A stretch of DNA of 64,000 nt, taken from Lactifluus volemus (Eukaryota; Basidiomycota; Agaricomycetes; Russulales; Russulaceae). Location: contig WTXI01000033.1 in the NCBI GenBank assembly GCA_022376515.1, positions 1-64,000 on the forward strand, in the 5' to 3' direction. The translations under genes were made by a program, and so were the position numbers. A model generated the notes under the pieces. The model made no database searches. It was not told the origin of the DNA and worked only from the letters and a program-made list of their open reading frames with translations. Shown in pieces: positions 50,638-61,119 of this stretch (position 1 is its first letter; every line of letters starts with the position of its first letter).

Positions 50638-50712
50638 CACGATGGAGGAAGATGTGGATGACGGACTAGACCTTTTTGGAGGGCGAGCTGCTTGGGGAGG
50701 AGGACAGACGAG
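50638..50712 (+). pseudogene. Fragment of an EAF gene C-terminus
   Basis: ATGGAGGAAGATGTGGATGA C..GCTGCTTGGGGAGGA aligns with 41992-42062 of the EAF gene (ATGGAAGAGGATGCGGATGA T..TTGCTTGGGGAGGA). The fragment would read MEEDVDDGLD and then shift frame at the T-run. Only about 75 bases are clearly similar; no EAF domain is nearby. Confidence 0.6.
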
Positions 50713-51206
50713 GAATTAAAGGAGGATTGGGATCCCCATGGATCATGAGTGAAAGACCGAAATCACCGAGATGCCCGCGTGGATCCGGTTCGAGAAAGCC
50801 GAGCTGCGATCAGGATCACGTGTTCGTGGTCGTTCGCTCCGCCGGGGCTCCGAGCCGTGCTCGATCTCTCCGCCTCCCCGTGCATCCCCGTGCAAGAGCA
50901 AAAGAGTAGTTGCAAGTGGATTGCTTCCCCTTTCACAGCTTTGGTATCATCCAGAGGATCATCATATTCAAAATTTTGTTGTACTCATTCTCGCTATGCT
51001 TGCTTCCCTTCTCTCGACCTTTTTCCCTTCTTGCTTCAACTGGCATGGGATTCGCGCGCATATCTTGTGGCACTACACTTCAACCAGCAAGGCACAACGC
51101 CTTCTCCTACCGATCCAAGTGGGCGGTTTGACAGACTGTAACGCTTCGTCCCCTTTTTGCGGGAAGGCCTGATGCCTTGCAACCCTGGATAGTCTTTCAA
51201 AGGGTT

Positions 51207-53323
51207 TCACGAATGGAGGACAAGCTGTTCTGCCGATGCTGAACGGGCCTTAATGTTACACCTGAATTTCTCTGGGTGGCTATCACGTAGTGATCTTCAG
51301 CAGAAAGTAGGTAAACGAGGGTGGAGAGATACCTGATCAATGTAGGAGTATATTTCCCCTCGGGTGTAATCTCCACTCCGTTCTCGACCACCTTTGATAT
51401 ACGGAACACTGCCAATGAGGTGGCAATTGCAAGCCACACCGTCGTGTCCGCGAATTGTTGTCCTATGTATCAGATCAGCGGTGACTCTCGAATACGCTCC
51501 AAAGAACATACCAGCACAGATCCTTCATATGCAATGATATGTGAGAATTCGTGTTGTATAGATGGTGAAGGGCTTACCTCCGTCCGAAGCCAAAGAGACA
51601 TGATCGGGGGTTTCGTTCCGCGATTTTATCGTCCCTTGGGATGAAGCGATCTGGATAGAAATGATCCGGGTCGGCATATACCGCAGGGTCGTGAAGCATT
51701 TTCCTAGTCTCGTTAGCTTTGCTGAAGCGTCATGCGACTTGACAAACTGCACCATGCATTTGGAATGACGATCGAGCCTTTCGGAATATAATACCCTCGC
51801 AATACATGGTCGTCTGTGGTCTTGTGGGCCACTCCTGCGTAGCGGTCATTCCCTTTCGTGATAGAGTATATGCCATTAGGACGAACCAATTGGTACGACA
51901 GGTCGCCAGCGAAGGACCTCGCTGACCAGAGCATTGACGTAAGGCAGGCTATCACGATCGGCAAGGTTTGGGAGCCTATCGTTTCCCACGACATGGTCAA
52001 TTTCATGTTGGGCCTTGTGCTGAGCATCTGGGAAAAGGGTCATGGCAAGATAGAAGGTGTATAGCGCCGAAAGGGTCTGTATTAGTCTTATGTGAGTATA
52101 TCATATGATTGATTTACGGCACGAGCGACAGTATCAGTGCCTCCTAGATCCCAAGCAAGGGTGAGGATGTATTGTGTTACAATGAGAATGAAGTACGCAC
52201 CAGCAAACAAAGAAGAAGCAGACCACTTCAAATTCTCTCTCCCGACTTCCGTTGTAACATCTTGTATATTGTGGGTGACAAATGAGGCAGGTGCAGTCCC
52301 TTCGTCTTAGAGGTGAGAGGTTGGGAGGTTGGGGGTCAGCTCAGTTGCTCAACCATCAAGGAGGCCAGGGCCTACCATTTCATGCATAGCAAATTGGAAT
52401 GGCGTCTCGACGAAACGGTTGAGGATTTCTTTGCTTCGGAAGCTTCCCTCTTGAAACCCGTCCCAGGAAACCACGCTGGAACGTATTTCACTGGGCAGGT
52501 AGGTAACGGAGATTCCAGCTACGGAGCCAAGGACATAGAAAGGTGACTTACAGAGAGGCAGAAAGTCAACCAGGTACGCTCCTGGTTCTGTGAATCGTGA
52601 GAAATTATTCAGAGTAGTTTCTGCGATGTGATAGAGGGTCCCTTGCTCTTGTGCCTCGTAACCGTAGGCATACGAACAATAATGGCACCCGCAGCGCTAA
52701 ATGGCAGGCATGATTTGAATATCCTATCTCAGAACAAAAAATGCTACGTACCTGCGAAGGTGTTGTTGAACGTTGTCTGGATCGCGAAGCGTCGCTCTCA
52801 ATACTTTCGAACCTCGGATTCGAATAGGTGATCGAACTTCTCCAGGGACTCTCGCGTCCCAATAACCCGATATATATACTTGCGCGATTCCTTCAGCCGT
52901 GATCCATAATTCTGAGATGAAGTCCACCCCCCGAAGCCGGCAAGTTTGAAGGCCATTATCAAGTCGGCCTATCAGAGCAGGTCATACCTTTCTTATCAAG
53001 AAGCTCGATTGCAACGTCGACATCATTAAGTATGATCAATGGTTGACCGGCGGCGTCGGCATAGACTATGTCGCCTAGATAATGTCTATTGTCAGGATGA
53101 ATGCGGGGAAATATAGGCTGGGTTACAACCATATTTGCGAGCCCAATCTGTGTAGATAGTAGGAAAGTTGGTGTTTGGTATGTCGAACAAGTTTCCGATC
53201 AATGGCCACCCTTTTGGCCCAGGAGGCAAGGGAAGGCGGGTCCTTTTAGAAAGGAAGTACGAGGGAATGAGAACGAGGATCAGAGCTAGGACACACCGAG
53301 CCAAATTGAGGAGGGATGGCCAT
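51207..53323 (-). pseudogene. Cytochrome P450, copy A (frameshifted)
   Basis: This is a microsomal-type P450 of the basidiomycete group often labelled O-methylsterigmatocystin oxidoreductase-like; the substrate is unknown. Against copy B, the ATG (53321-53323) is followed by two small deletions near 53296-53308 that throw the membrane-anchor frame (VLALILVLIPSYFLSKRTRL). Another base is missing near 52968, and a further G near 52303. Conserved parts remain: [31 protein letters not shown], an 11-nt micro-exon (51512-51522) giving RICAG, then [13 protein letters not shown] and the tail HPEKFRCNIKARSASAEQLV LHS. It keeps a 70-nt intron (52306-52375) that is missing in B. Probably a young pseudogene, unless the breaks are sequence errors. 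Confidence 0.8.
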
Positions 53324-53838
53324 TAGTTGCAGTGGATGTAGATGCCGGAAAGAGGCCCATACCGGATTGCGACCCCAGGATTTTATAGCAAGTCCAGCGT
53401 CTATAGCAGCGAAGGTGCCATCAGAAAATATTCCTCTGGGTGGGGGTATTCCGCGGAGATTGTGGCGGGACATTAGAAAAACCTTCCAGGCCCGCCGCCG
53501 TGGCCAAACCTTCGCGTACGACCGACAGAGTCACCATCTGTCAGTTGGACCTCGACTAGGCAGTTGTCATGCCTGGAATGCAAGAACATTCTCAGACCTG
53601 ATCTCCCAGTCATTCGCAGTTGCTAACTTAGTTTCCCCAAACGAAGTTGATGAGAAAGTAAGCGCAGGGGCTCGGATAAGAATAACAACCATATTTGGTG
53701 CTCGTGTCCATGCTGAATCTCAGCGCTCTCTGATAGTGAAAACACTTTTACCGCGGCGTTTCTCGGCACTTTTTGCCCGCCCCTGACCGTCGGTAGGCTA
53801 GTCCGAGTCTTCGCACTATATTGTATCCGGTCTTCGCC

Positions 53839-53920
53839 ACATCACCTCTTCGTCAATTCCATTCAATTTACCATGTGACAGCCTGGGGTCAATTGAATGG
53901 AACTGGTGGAGAGGTGATGT
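53839..53920. repeat. Fold-back downstream of P450 A start side
   Basis: ACATCACCTCT..CCATTCAATT pairs with AATTGAATGG..GAGGTGATGT around a GACAGCCTGGGGTC centre. The same structure, diverged, occurs at 58667-58745 in unit B, so it predates the duplication. Confidence 0.8.
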
Positions 53921-54159
53921 GAAAAAAATACACCAGCGCTTCGAATTACCATCGATTTGCACAGTCAGTGTGACTGACGACATATGTGACCACCTTCAAG
54001 TCCATGCCTCTCGCTGTGTGGCGTATCCATGCGTGTGCCGACACATCGCGTACTTGTGAATTTATTTATAAAGTTCCGGCCAGCGGCCGCACGTGTGACT
54101 GTCGGCCCTTCGAAAATGACAAACCTTTACTCCTCCAAATATCTCACTCTTGATGATGT

Positions 54160-54355
54160 ACGGTGCCGGTGGACTGAGCAACGTGTTTGGGCGTTGTTGA
54201 AGTGGTCGGGCTGGTTTACCCACGGACTCGGTTTTCAGCCAACACCAGATTCACCATCAATGCAGCAGAACCATACCAGAGCCGAAATCGTCTCTCGCTG
54301 CATCAACCAGCTCCAGTTGCAACCCCGTCAACGATAAAGAGGTCTAGCTTCGTAG
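54160..54355. repeat. Repeat shared with 50108-50312
   Basis: Direct-orientation second copy of the repeat at 50.1 kb, lying just beyond unit A. It shares CCATACCAGAGCCGAAATCG TCTCTCGC and AAGAGGTCTAGCTTC. Confidence 0.8.
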
Positions 54356-55030
54356 ACAGAGGTAGATGTGTGAAGAAGTTGGGACCAAGCTATCTCGTCT
54401 TGCTGGATCGCCTGGGAGGGTTCCAAGTAACACTTGCACTTGATGTTGAGTGATTTGATGCTAAGAGTGGAAGGGCAGAATCTGGCTGCATATCAGAACG
54501 ACTTGCCGATCTGACTGTTGGCACGTGATTATCCACGAGGAAGGATACGCGGAATGACGCGAGGGAAAATATATAAAGTCGCTGCTAAACAGATTGAGTT
54601 AGTCTGGATGGCCTGGAGACGAGTCTACCGGGTCGGTGGCAGTGAGCCTGTTTTCTCGTTGGGGGTGAGGCGTCGGGATTCGAAATTGATATCAAGGGAT
54701 TTGGGATTTGGGAGCAGGCATTGGCCCATTGTCTCGGGTGAGATGTGCCCAAAATCAATGATACAGAGATGTGAGGTCGGTCGTATACGAGAGAAATCTT
54801 GGCAACGACGTAATGAGATTTCCCCGAAAGTAGGACTTGAAGAGCCTGAGCGGGTGATGGCGACAGGCATCAGAGTGGTGGCTTCAAGTTGCGGTATTCC
54901 CATTCACATGCCTCTGCAAGCAAGGTTTCAATGACACTGTTGCCAGTGCTGTTTCTAGTTCATTAATGTGTCGAATTCAGCTTCAATTTATCGCAAAGCT
55001 CCCACTCATAACGAATAACAAGGGCTTGTT
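54356..55030. other. Spacer between duplication units, no gene recognised
   Basis: A 138-codon frame (54518-54934) shows no recognisable motif. No boundary signals were seen. Confidence 0.3.
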
Positions 55031-55039
55031 TGAAGCCTG

Positions 55040-55100
55040 GTCGGGGTGATGTGGCCAAGGGGAGAGCACCCTTTGTGAGCCTGCTTTTAGCCAGCGAGCG
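55040..55100. pseudogene. Fragment of a ferritin-like gene 3' end
   Basis: GTGATGTGGCCAAGGGGAGA GC..GCCTGCTTTTAGCC.GCG matches 47806-47870 (GTGATGTGGCCAATGGGAGA GC..GTCTGCTTTTGGCCGGC G), at the stop codon and 3' flank of ferritin-like copy b. It is a short leftover of a larger duplicated block. Confidence 0.6.
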
Positions 55101-55279
55101 CGGATACAGCTGGTCCGCGCGCTGGACCCGCTGCGATCAGGATCACGTGGCCTTTCCAGCGGCGGCTGTCCTAACTACCCCCAGTCCCCGCACTTCGTGG
55201 CATCGCACGCCGCAAGGCCATAGCAGATTGGGGACAAGTGTGGCCTGACAACCCACATGGCTACCAGCTTACCGTGCAC

Positions 55280-55690
55280 TCTACCACCCATCCTTCGGCC
55301 AACCCCCATATTTCATGCAGGGAATCGCTAAGTCACCTCAACTGATCTTTTGCACCGCAGTTAGGCTCCTCACCGAACATGCTTTCACGGAAGAATACAA
55401 CGCTGGAAACCGGACGCACACGCAGGACCCGCACGGTTGCCAGTGCGGCCACGCCCACCTACGTCATCACTGAGTGCCCGCTTTTCCAGGCTGCCGGTGA
55501 TCGCCACGACGAAATTCCCGACTTATCCCACATCATTTTTGGGACGCGGTCAGGCGATGAAGCCCTCATGTGTCCTCGATGAGACCCAAGCCTACGTTCG
55601 ACCGAGGAGCCCTCCTGAGGACCCCTCCCACCACACCCACCACACCCACCAACCCTCTCACCTTCCTCCTTTAAATACCCTCATACCATA
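55280..55690 (+). pseudogene. LINE-type retrotransposon 3' ORF remnant
   Basis: Frames read YFMQGIAKSPQLIFCTAVRL LTEHAFTEEYNAGN, RTHTQDPHGCQCGHA, then after a frame change YVITECPLFQAAGDRHDE..IIFGTRSG, then after another FLDETQAYVRPRSPPEDP. The pattern TEHAFTxEYN..H..CxCG..T.. ECPL is typical of the C-terminal end of fungal non-LTR reverse transcriptases. The frame changes show it is dead. No poly-A end or target duplication could be fixed. Confidence 0.6.
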
Positions 55691-56070
55691 TACTCTTGCT
55701 CCAGGTCCGTGTAGCATACGTAGCCGAGCGCGTCTTAATCTCTCCGCCTCCACGTACAAGAGCAAAAGAGTAGTCGCAAGTGGATTGCTCCCTTTTCACA
55801 GCTTTTGTATCATCCTTGGGATCGTCATATTCAAGGTTTGGGGGTACTAATTCTCGCTACTTGCTTCCCTTCTCTCGACAATATTCCTTCTTGCTTTCCA
55901 CTCTGGCGTGGGAATTACGCGTATCACTGGCAAGCCGCAACGCTTTTCCCTACCGATCCAAGTGGGCGGCTTGACAGACTCTAACGCTTCATCCCCCTTT
56001 TGCGGGCAGGCATGATGCCTTGCAACCCTGGACAGTTTCTAACATGACAGTATCTTAACTCAAAACGTAT

Positions 56071-58136
56071 TCACGAATGGAGGACAAGCTGTTCTGCCGA
56101 TGCTGAGCGAGGCTTGATGTTACATCTGAATTTCTCCGGATGGCTATCACGTAACCTTCAGCAGAAAGTAGGTAAACCGAGGGTGGAGATATACCTGATC
56201 AATGTAGGGGTATATTTGCCCTCGGGTGTAATCTCCACTCCATTCTCAACTACCTTTGATATACGGAACGCTGCCAATGAGGTGGCAATTGCAAGCCACA
56301 CCGTCGTGTCCGCGAATTGTTGTCCTATGTATCAGATCAGTGGTGACTCTCGAATACGCTCCAAAGAACATACCAGCACAGATCCTTCGTATGCAATGAT
56401 ATGTGAGAATTCGTGTTGTTACATAGATGGTGAAGAGCTTACCGCCGTCCGAAGCCAAACACACATGATCGGGGGTTTCGTTCCGCGAGTTTACCGTTGC
56501 TTGGGATGAAGCGATCTGGATAGAAATGATCCGGATCGGCATATACCACAGGGTCGTGGAGCATTTTCCTAGTCTCGTTAGCTTTGCCGAGGCGCCACGC
56601 GACTCGACAAACCGCACCATAAATTTGGGATGATGATCGAGCCTTTCGGAATATAATACCCTCGCAGTACGTGGTCGTCGGTGGTCCTGTGAGCCCCTCC
56701 TGCGTAGCGGTCATTCCCTCTCGCGACAGAGTATATGTCATTAGGACGAACCAGTTGGTATGACAGGTCGCCAGCGAAGAACTTCACTGACCAGAGCATT
56801 GACGTAAGGCAGGCTATCACGATCGGCAAGGTTTGGGAGCCTATCGTTTCCCACGACATGATCAATTTCATGTTGGGCCTTGTGCTGAGCATCTGGGAAA
56901 AGGGTCATGGCAAGATAGAAGGTGTATAGCGCGGAAAGGGTCTGTATTTGTCTTAGGTGAATATATCATATGATTCATTTACGGGACGAGCGCACAGTAT
57001 CAGTGCCTCCTAGATCCCAAGCCAAGGGTGAGGATGTATTGTGTAACAATGAAGAATGAACGTACGCACCAGCAAACAAAGAAGAAGCGGACCACTTCAA
57101 ATTCTCTCTCCCGACTTCCGTTGTAACATCTTGTATGTTGCGGGTGACAAACGAGGCAGGTGCAGTCCCCTTCGTCATTTCATGCATAGTAAATTGGAAT
57201 GGTGCCTCGACAAAACGGTTAAGGATTCTCTTTGCTTCGAAAGCTTCCTTCTTGAAACCCGCCCCAGGAAACCACGCTGGAACGTATTTCACTGGGCAGG
57301 TAGGTAACGGAGATTCCAGCTACGGAGCCAAAGACATAAAAGGTAACCTACAGAGAGGGAGGAAGTCAACCAGGTACGACCCTGGTTCTGTGAATCGTGA
57401 AAAATTATTCAGAGTAGTTTCTGCGATCGTGATGATTGGGTCCCCTTGCTCTTGTGCCTCGTAACCGTAGGCGATACGAACAATAATTGCACCCGCAGCG
57501 CTAAATGGCAGGCGATGATTTCAATATCCTATCTCAGAACAAAAAAATGCTACGTACCTGCGAAGGTGTTGTTGAACGTTGTCTGGATCGCGAAGCGTCG
57601 CTCTCAAATACTTTCGAACCTCGGATTCGAATAGGTGATCGAACTTCTCCAGGGACTCTCTCGTCCCAATAACCCGATGCATATACTTGCGCGATTCCTT
57701 CAGCCGTGATCCATAATTCTGAGATGAAGTCCACTCCCCGAAGCCGGCAAGTTTGAAGGCCATTATCAAGTCTGGCCTATCTGAGCAGGTCATACCTTTC
57801 TTATCAAGAAGCTCGATTGCAACATCGACATCATTAAGTATGATCAATGGTTGACCGGCGGCATCGGCATAGACTATGTCGCCTGAGATAAACGTCTATT
57901 GTCAGGATGAATGCGGGGAAATATAGGCTGGGTTACAAACCATATTTGCGAGCCCAATCTGTGTAGATAGTAGGAAAGTTGGTGTTTGGTATGTCGAACA
58001 AGTTTCCGATCAATGGCCATCCTTTTGGCCCTGGAGGCAACGGAAGGCGGGTCCTTTTAGAAAGGAAGTACGAGGGAATGAGAACGAGGATCAGAGCTAG
58101 GACGGCACCGAGCCAACTTTGAGGAGGGATGGCCAT
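56071..58136 (-). CDS. Cytochrome P450, copy B
   Basis: Start at 58136: MAIPPQSWLGAVLALILVLI PSYF (membrane anchor), then [54 protein letters not shown] helix C region, [62 protein letters not shown] (I-helix with Gly-Thr pair), and ADRDSLPYVNALVSEVLRW (ExxR). [15 protein letters not shown] follows, then PDHFYPDRFIP and FGFGRR + micro-exon RICAG (56374-56384) + [19 protein letters not shown]. The last exon is HPEKFRCNIKPRSASAEQLV LHS, with the stop at 56071-56073. About a dozen short introns close in phase. The product is about 510 residues, normal for a P450. The mid-gene intron present in A and C is absent here, exactly at MHEM|TKGTAP (57175/57176). Substrate unknown. Confidence 0.87.
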
Positions 58137-58666
58137 AAGTTGGGTGTAGATGCCGGAAAGGGGCTTATACCGCATTGCGATCCCAGGAATTTATAGCAAG
58201 TCCAGCGTCTACTGTAGCATAAGGTGCCATCAGAAAATATCCCCTCTCTGGGTGGTGCATTCCGCGGAGATCGTGGCTTCCAGGCCCACCATCGTGTGGC
58301 CAAACCTTCGCGACACCCCGAGCGAGTCACGCCATCTGTCAGTTGGACCTCGACTAGGCAGCTGTCATGCCTGGAATGACCTGAACAAGAACATTCTCAG
58401 ACCTGATCGGCCTCATCTCCCGGTCATTCGCAGTTGCTAACTTAGTTTCCCCAAACGAAGTTAGTGAGAAAGTAAGCGCTTGAGTAAGCGCATCTCTGAA
58501 ATCTCAGCGCTCTTCAGCCCTGCAGCCCTGATACTGTAAACGTGGATGGGCGATACATATGAACTCTGTTACCGCGGCGTTTCTCGGCACCTGTTGCCGC
58601 CCCTGGCTACCAGTGGCCAGTCCGAGTCTTCGTACTATATTGTAACTGGCCTTCGTCAGTGAAGCG

Positions 58667-58745
58667 TCACATCACCTCCGTCGAATCCATTCAATGTTTC
58701 ACGTGACAACCTGGGGTCAATTGAATGGAATCGATGAAGGGGTGA
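58667..58745. repeat. Fold-back of unit B
   Basis: Diverged copy of the fold-back at 53839-53920: TCACATCACC..AATCCATTCAAT opposite ATTGAATGGAAT..GGGGTGA, with the shared centre GACAACCTGGGGTC. Confidence 0.75.
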
Positions 58746-60229
58746 ATACCTGATGCAAACTGCGTCTTATCCACCATACCAACGCTTTCGAATCACCATT
58801 GACACCGTCAATGTGACTGATGACATATGTGACGACCTTCATGCATTCCGTCAACTTGAATTCAGCTTGGGTTGGGGCGGTGTCTCATGCGTGTGGCTGC
58901 GAGCGACGTCTAGGTTTCGTGTACATGTGAATTGATTTGTTCTGGCCAGCAGGTGTGACTGTGGACCCTTCGAAAATGACCTACCTTTACTCCTCCAAAT
59001 ATCTCATATCTTACGCACTGCGTGGGTTAGGAGCATGAGGACATGTCTGTGCTCAAGACCGAAATAGATCGGTTCAGTGAATGGTGAGATGTACAAATAT
59101 GCAAACTGCTGCTGCTGCATGTACGTTAAAATGTTGGTTGCAAATGCAGGTGATGTACTGTAAATCAACTGAAATGGTCGGGGAAAACGCCGACCCCGGA
59201 GCCCGAACCGGAAAAAAAGGTTAGTCGATATTAGGTCATAACAAGAGCATGCAAACAAAGTGTTATTCATGCGGTTCACATCATCTCTCGCTCATTTCAT
59301 TCTGGAATTGACAAGTATCATATAATACAGCTTTGTGATATACAAGGTGTTCTTGGGGCACGACAGGATGAAAAGAGGTTGAGTGAGAGTCGCACTTGTA
59401 ATAGCAAATTAATTCCACTTGTGGGCATTTTACAATGTAATCCTATTCAGTTTTTGCCGACTGAATTGGATTACTGTCTATTGCTCAGTTTTTAAAGTGA
59501 CGATCAGTTACCCGATAAACGGGCCAGACCAATTCCCCATGGGCAAGTGCCGGTGGTGCCTGCTCCGAGGTCTGAGCTTTTTGTATGGGACAAACGAAGA
59601 TTTCAACTGTTCGTCCACTAGATTACTGTATAGGCACTTTTCCTCCGAACCCATCCCGTGCGCGTCAGTGAAAGGTAAAGATGGGCCACCGGCATCCCTC
59701 CAGCGTGGTTGTCGCAAGGGTCGTTTGAAGGGTCGCCATGTTTGCTGTGTTTGCCGGCCGGAACTTAAACTACAATCATTTCGCTTGCTTGCACACACCA
59801 TACTGTATCCTTGGGCCCAAGACCGCCAAGGACTGCCAAGTAAGTTGCGCCATTTCTCATCTTTTAGTTGGCTGGTCTCTCGTATCATCGTCCCCAGACT
59901 TTCTGTAATTAAACATGGTTTCTATCCAAAGCTATTGTGAATTATGGCATGTATAACAAAGGAGGCTGATCGGTAAAATCGTAAAATGGGTTTAGATTTC
60001 ACACCTACGCGATTTACTCAGGGACTACACGTCCAATTTTGTTGTTACCGTGATCATATCAGCTGCGTCTCGTTTGGTTCCGTGAACCCGATATACTTGG
60101 TAGAAATAGGAAATCAGGGACCGAGCCTCGAGTCGTGGAGTGTCTCGGTGACATATGAGAAGAGCGGTATCTTGCGTATCAGGGAGAAATAAATTGGCCT
60201 CACAAAGTTACAGCGCCAGTTCAGAGGGA

Positions 60230-60475
60230 CCTTCCACGTGACGACGGGACGTATGCTTCGATTTGAGAGTCCGACACGGAAGACAGTAGCTCGTGAGAAT
60301 GGTCTGAAAAGGAATATAATAGCAGCTCAGGATCCTGCTCTATTTCTACATGGAATACATTTATACAGTACTGTACATGCTAGAAATAAAAGCCGGTATT
60401 GATTGAGACAGTGGGTGCTGAGATATTTCAAGATTACGAGCCTCTGATGAATACGAACAGCTGATTGACGATAGT
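60230..60475. repeat. Dispersed repeat, shared with 32255-32365, interrupted
   Basis: Blocks CACGTGACGACGGGACGTAT GCTTCGAT, ATCCTGCTCTATTTCTACAT G and GATTACGAGCCTCTGATGA match the 32.3-kb copy. Here they are separated by about 65 and 75 extra bases. Confidence 0.75.
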
Positions 60476-60659
60476 ATTTTGGTCAAAGCCGTGATAATAT
60501 GAACGCCTAGGTTTTCAATTCTAGGGACGTTGATTCTGCCCTAACTTAAGTTGTGAGAGAGTGCCCTGGATCTGCCCTGGATCCGGATTTTCTTTGGAAC
60601 GGGCCGGAATGCCCCAAACCTCGGCACACCTTCCAGATAGAAGATGTTGACAGGCGTAC

Positions 60660-60872
60660 ATACCAACGTGTACCCCCTCCCCTTCAGACCTCCCTTTCTG
60701 ATCAGTCACCACACACTACGATTTCTACCAAAAAAAAAAAGGACGGAATACAGTCAACCATGGTACTAGATACTGTAGGCTTAATTTTGTGATGATTGAG
60801 CAAGAAATGGGCGAGAAATTTAGAAGTGATCAGAAAGGGGGTTCTGATCAGAGAGGGGGTACACGTTAGTAT
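60660..60872. mobile_element. 213-bp inverted-repeat element (MITE-like)
   Basis: The left end ATACCAACGTGTACCCCCTC and the right end's reverse complement ATACTAACGTGTACCCCCTC differ at one base over 20. Pairing continues imperfectly through CCCTTTCTGATCAG/CTGATCAGAAAGGG. There is no frame inside and no clear target duplication, so the superfamily cannot be assigned. Confidence 0.65.
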
Positions 60873-61119
60873 CTGTCTCATCACGCATGTCGTTCAATAT
60901 TCGGAATGCCACAGAAAGAGACACCAGGACCGCAGGTCAGCGGCAACGTGGCAAATGGCCGGGGTAAAGTTATGCCCGAAACGCCGTTTAATGCTCGTAT
61001 AGCCGTGACAACTGTGCGTATATTCAGGGGAATCTGGGCATCGCCCTCAGGGCTGCGAAACAAGAATTATTACCCCGCCAAGCTTCCGCCCTGGTTCTGC
61101 GAGACGAATTCACTAGTAT

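Larger units (their letters stand above)
50800..54150. repeat. Tandem segmental duplication, unit A
   Basis: This unit is collinear with about 55130-59010. Shared anchors in order are GCTGCGATCAGGATCACGTG, ATCTCTCCGCCTCC, the whole P450 gene, AACATTCTCAGACCTGAT, a fold-back around CCTGGGGTCAATTGAATGGA, and CCTTTACTCCTCCAAATATC TCA. The offset is about 4.8 kb. Unit B differs by an extra LINE-like segment upstream and by small indels. Confidence 0.85.
55130..59010. repeat. Tandem segmental duplication, unit B
   Basis: Second unit of the duplication described at 50800-54150. Near its left end it contains a LINE-like stretch (about 55.17-55.71 kb) absent from unit A. The two units are close in sequence over the P450 gene, with scattered single-base differences. 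Confidence 0.85.
59011..61119. other. Region between P450 B and C
   Basis: Contains the dispersed repeat at 60230-60475 and a small inverted-repeat element at 60660-60872. A 173-codon plus-strand frame (59419-59940) and a 126-codon frame opposite it have no recognisable features. The left part should hold the P450 B promoter. Confidence 0.35.

Noticed and set aside
54518..54934. 138-codon plus-strand frame in the duplication spacer
   Set aside because: No recognisable features and not preserved in the other duplication unit.
59419..59940. 173-codon frame, open on both strands
   Set aside because: No recognisable family on either strand; length alone is not evidence.
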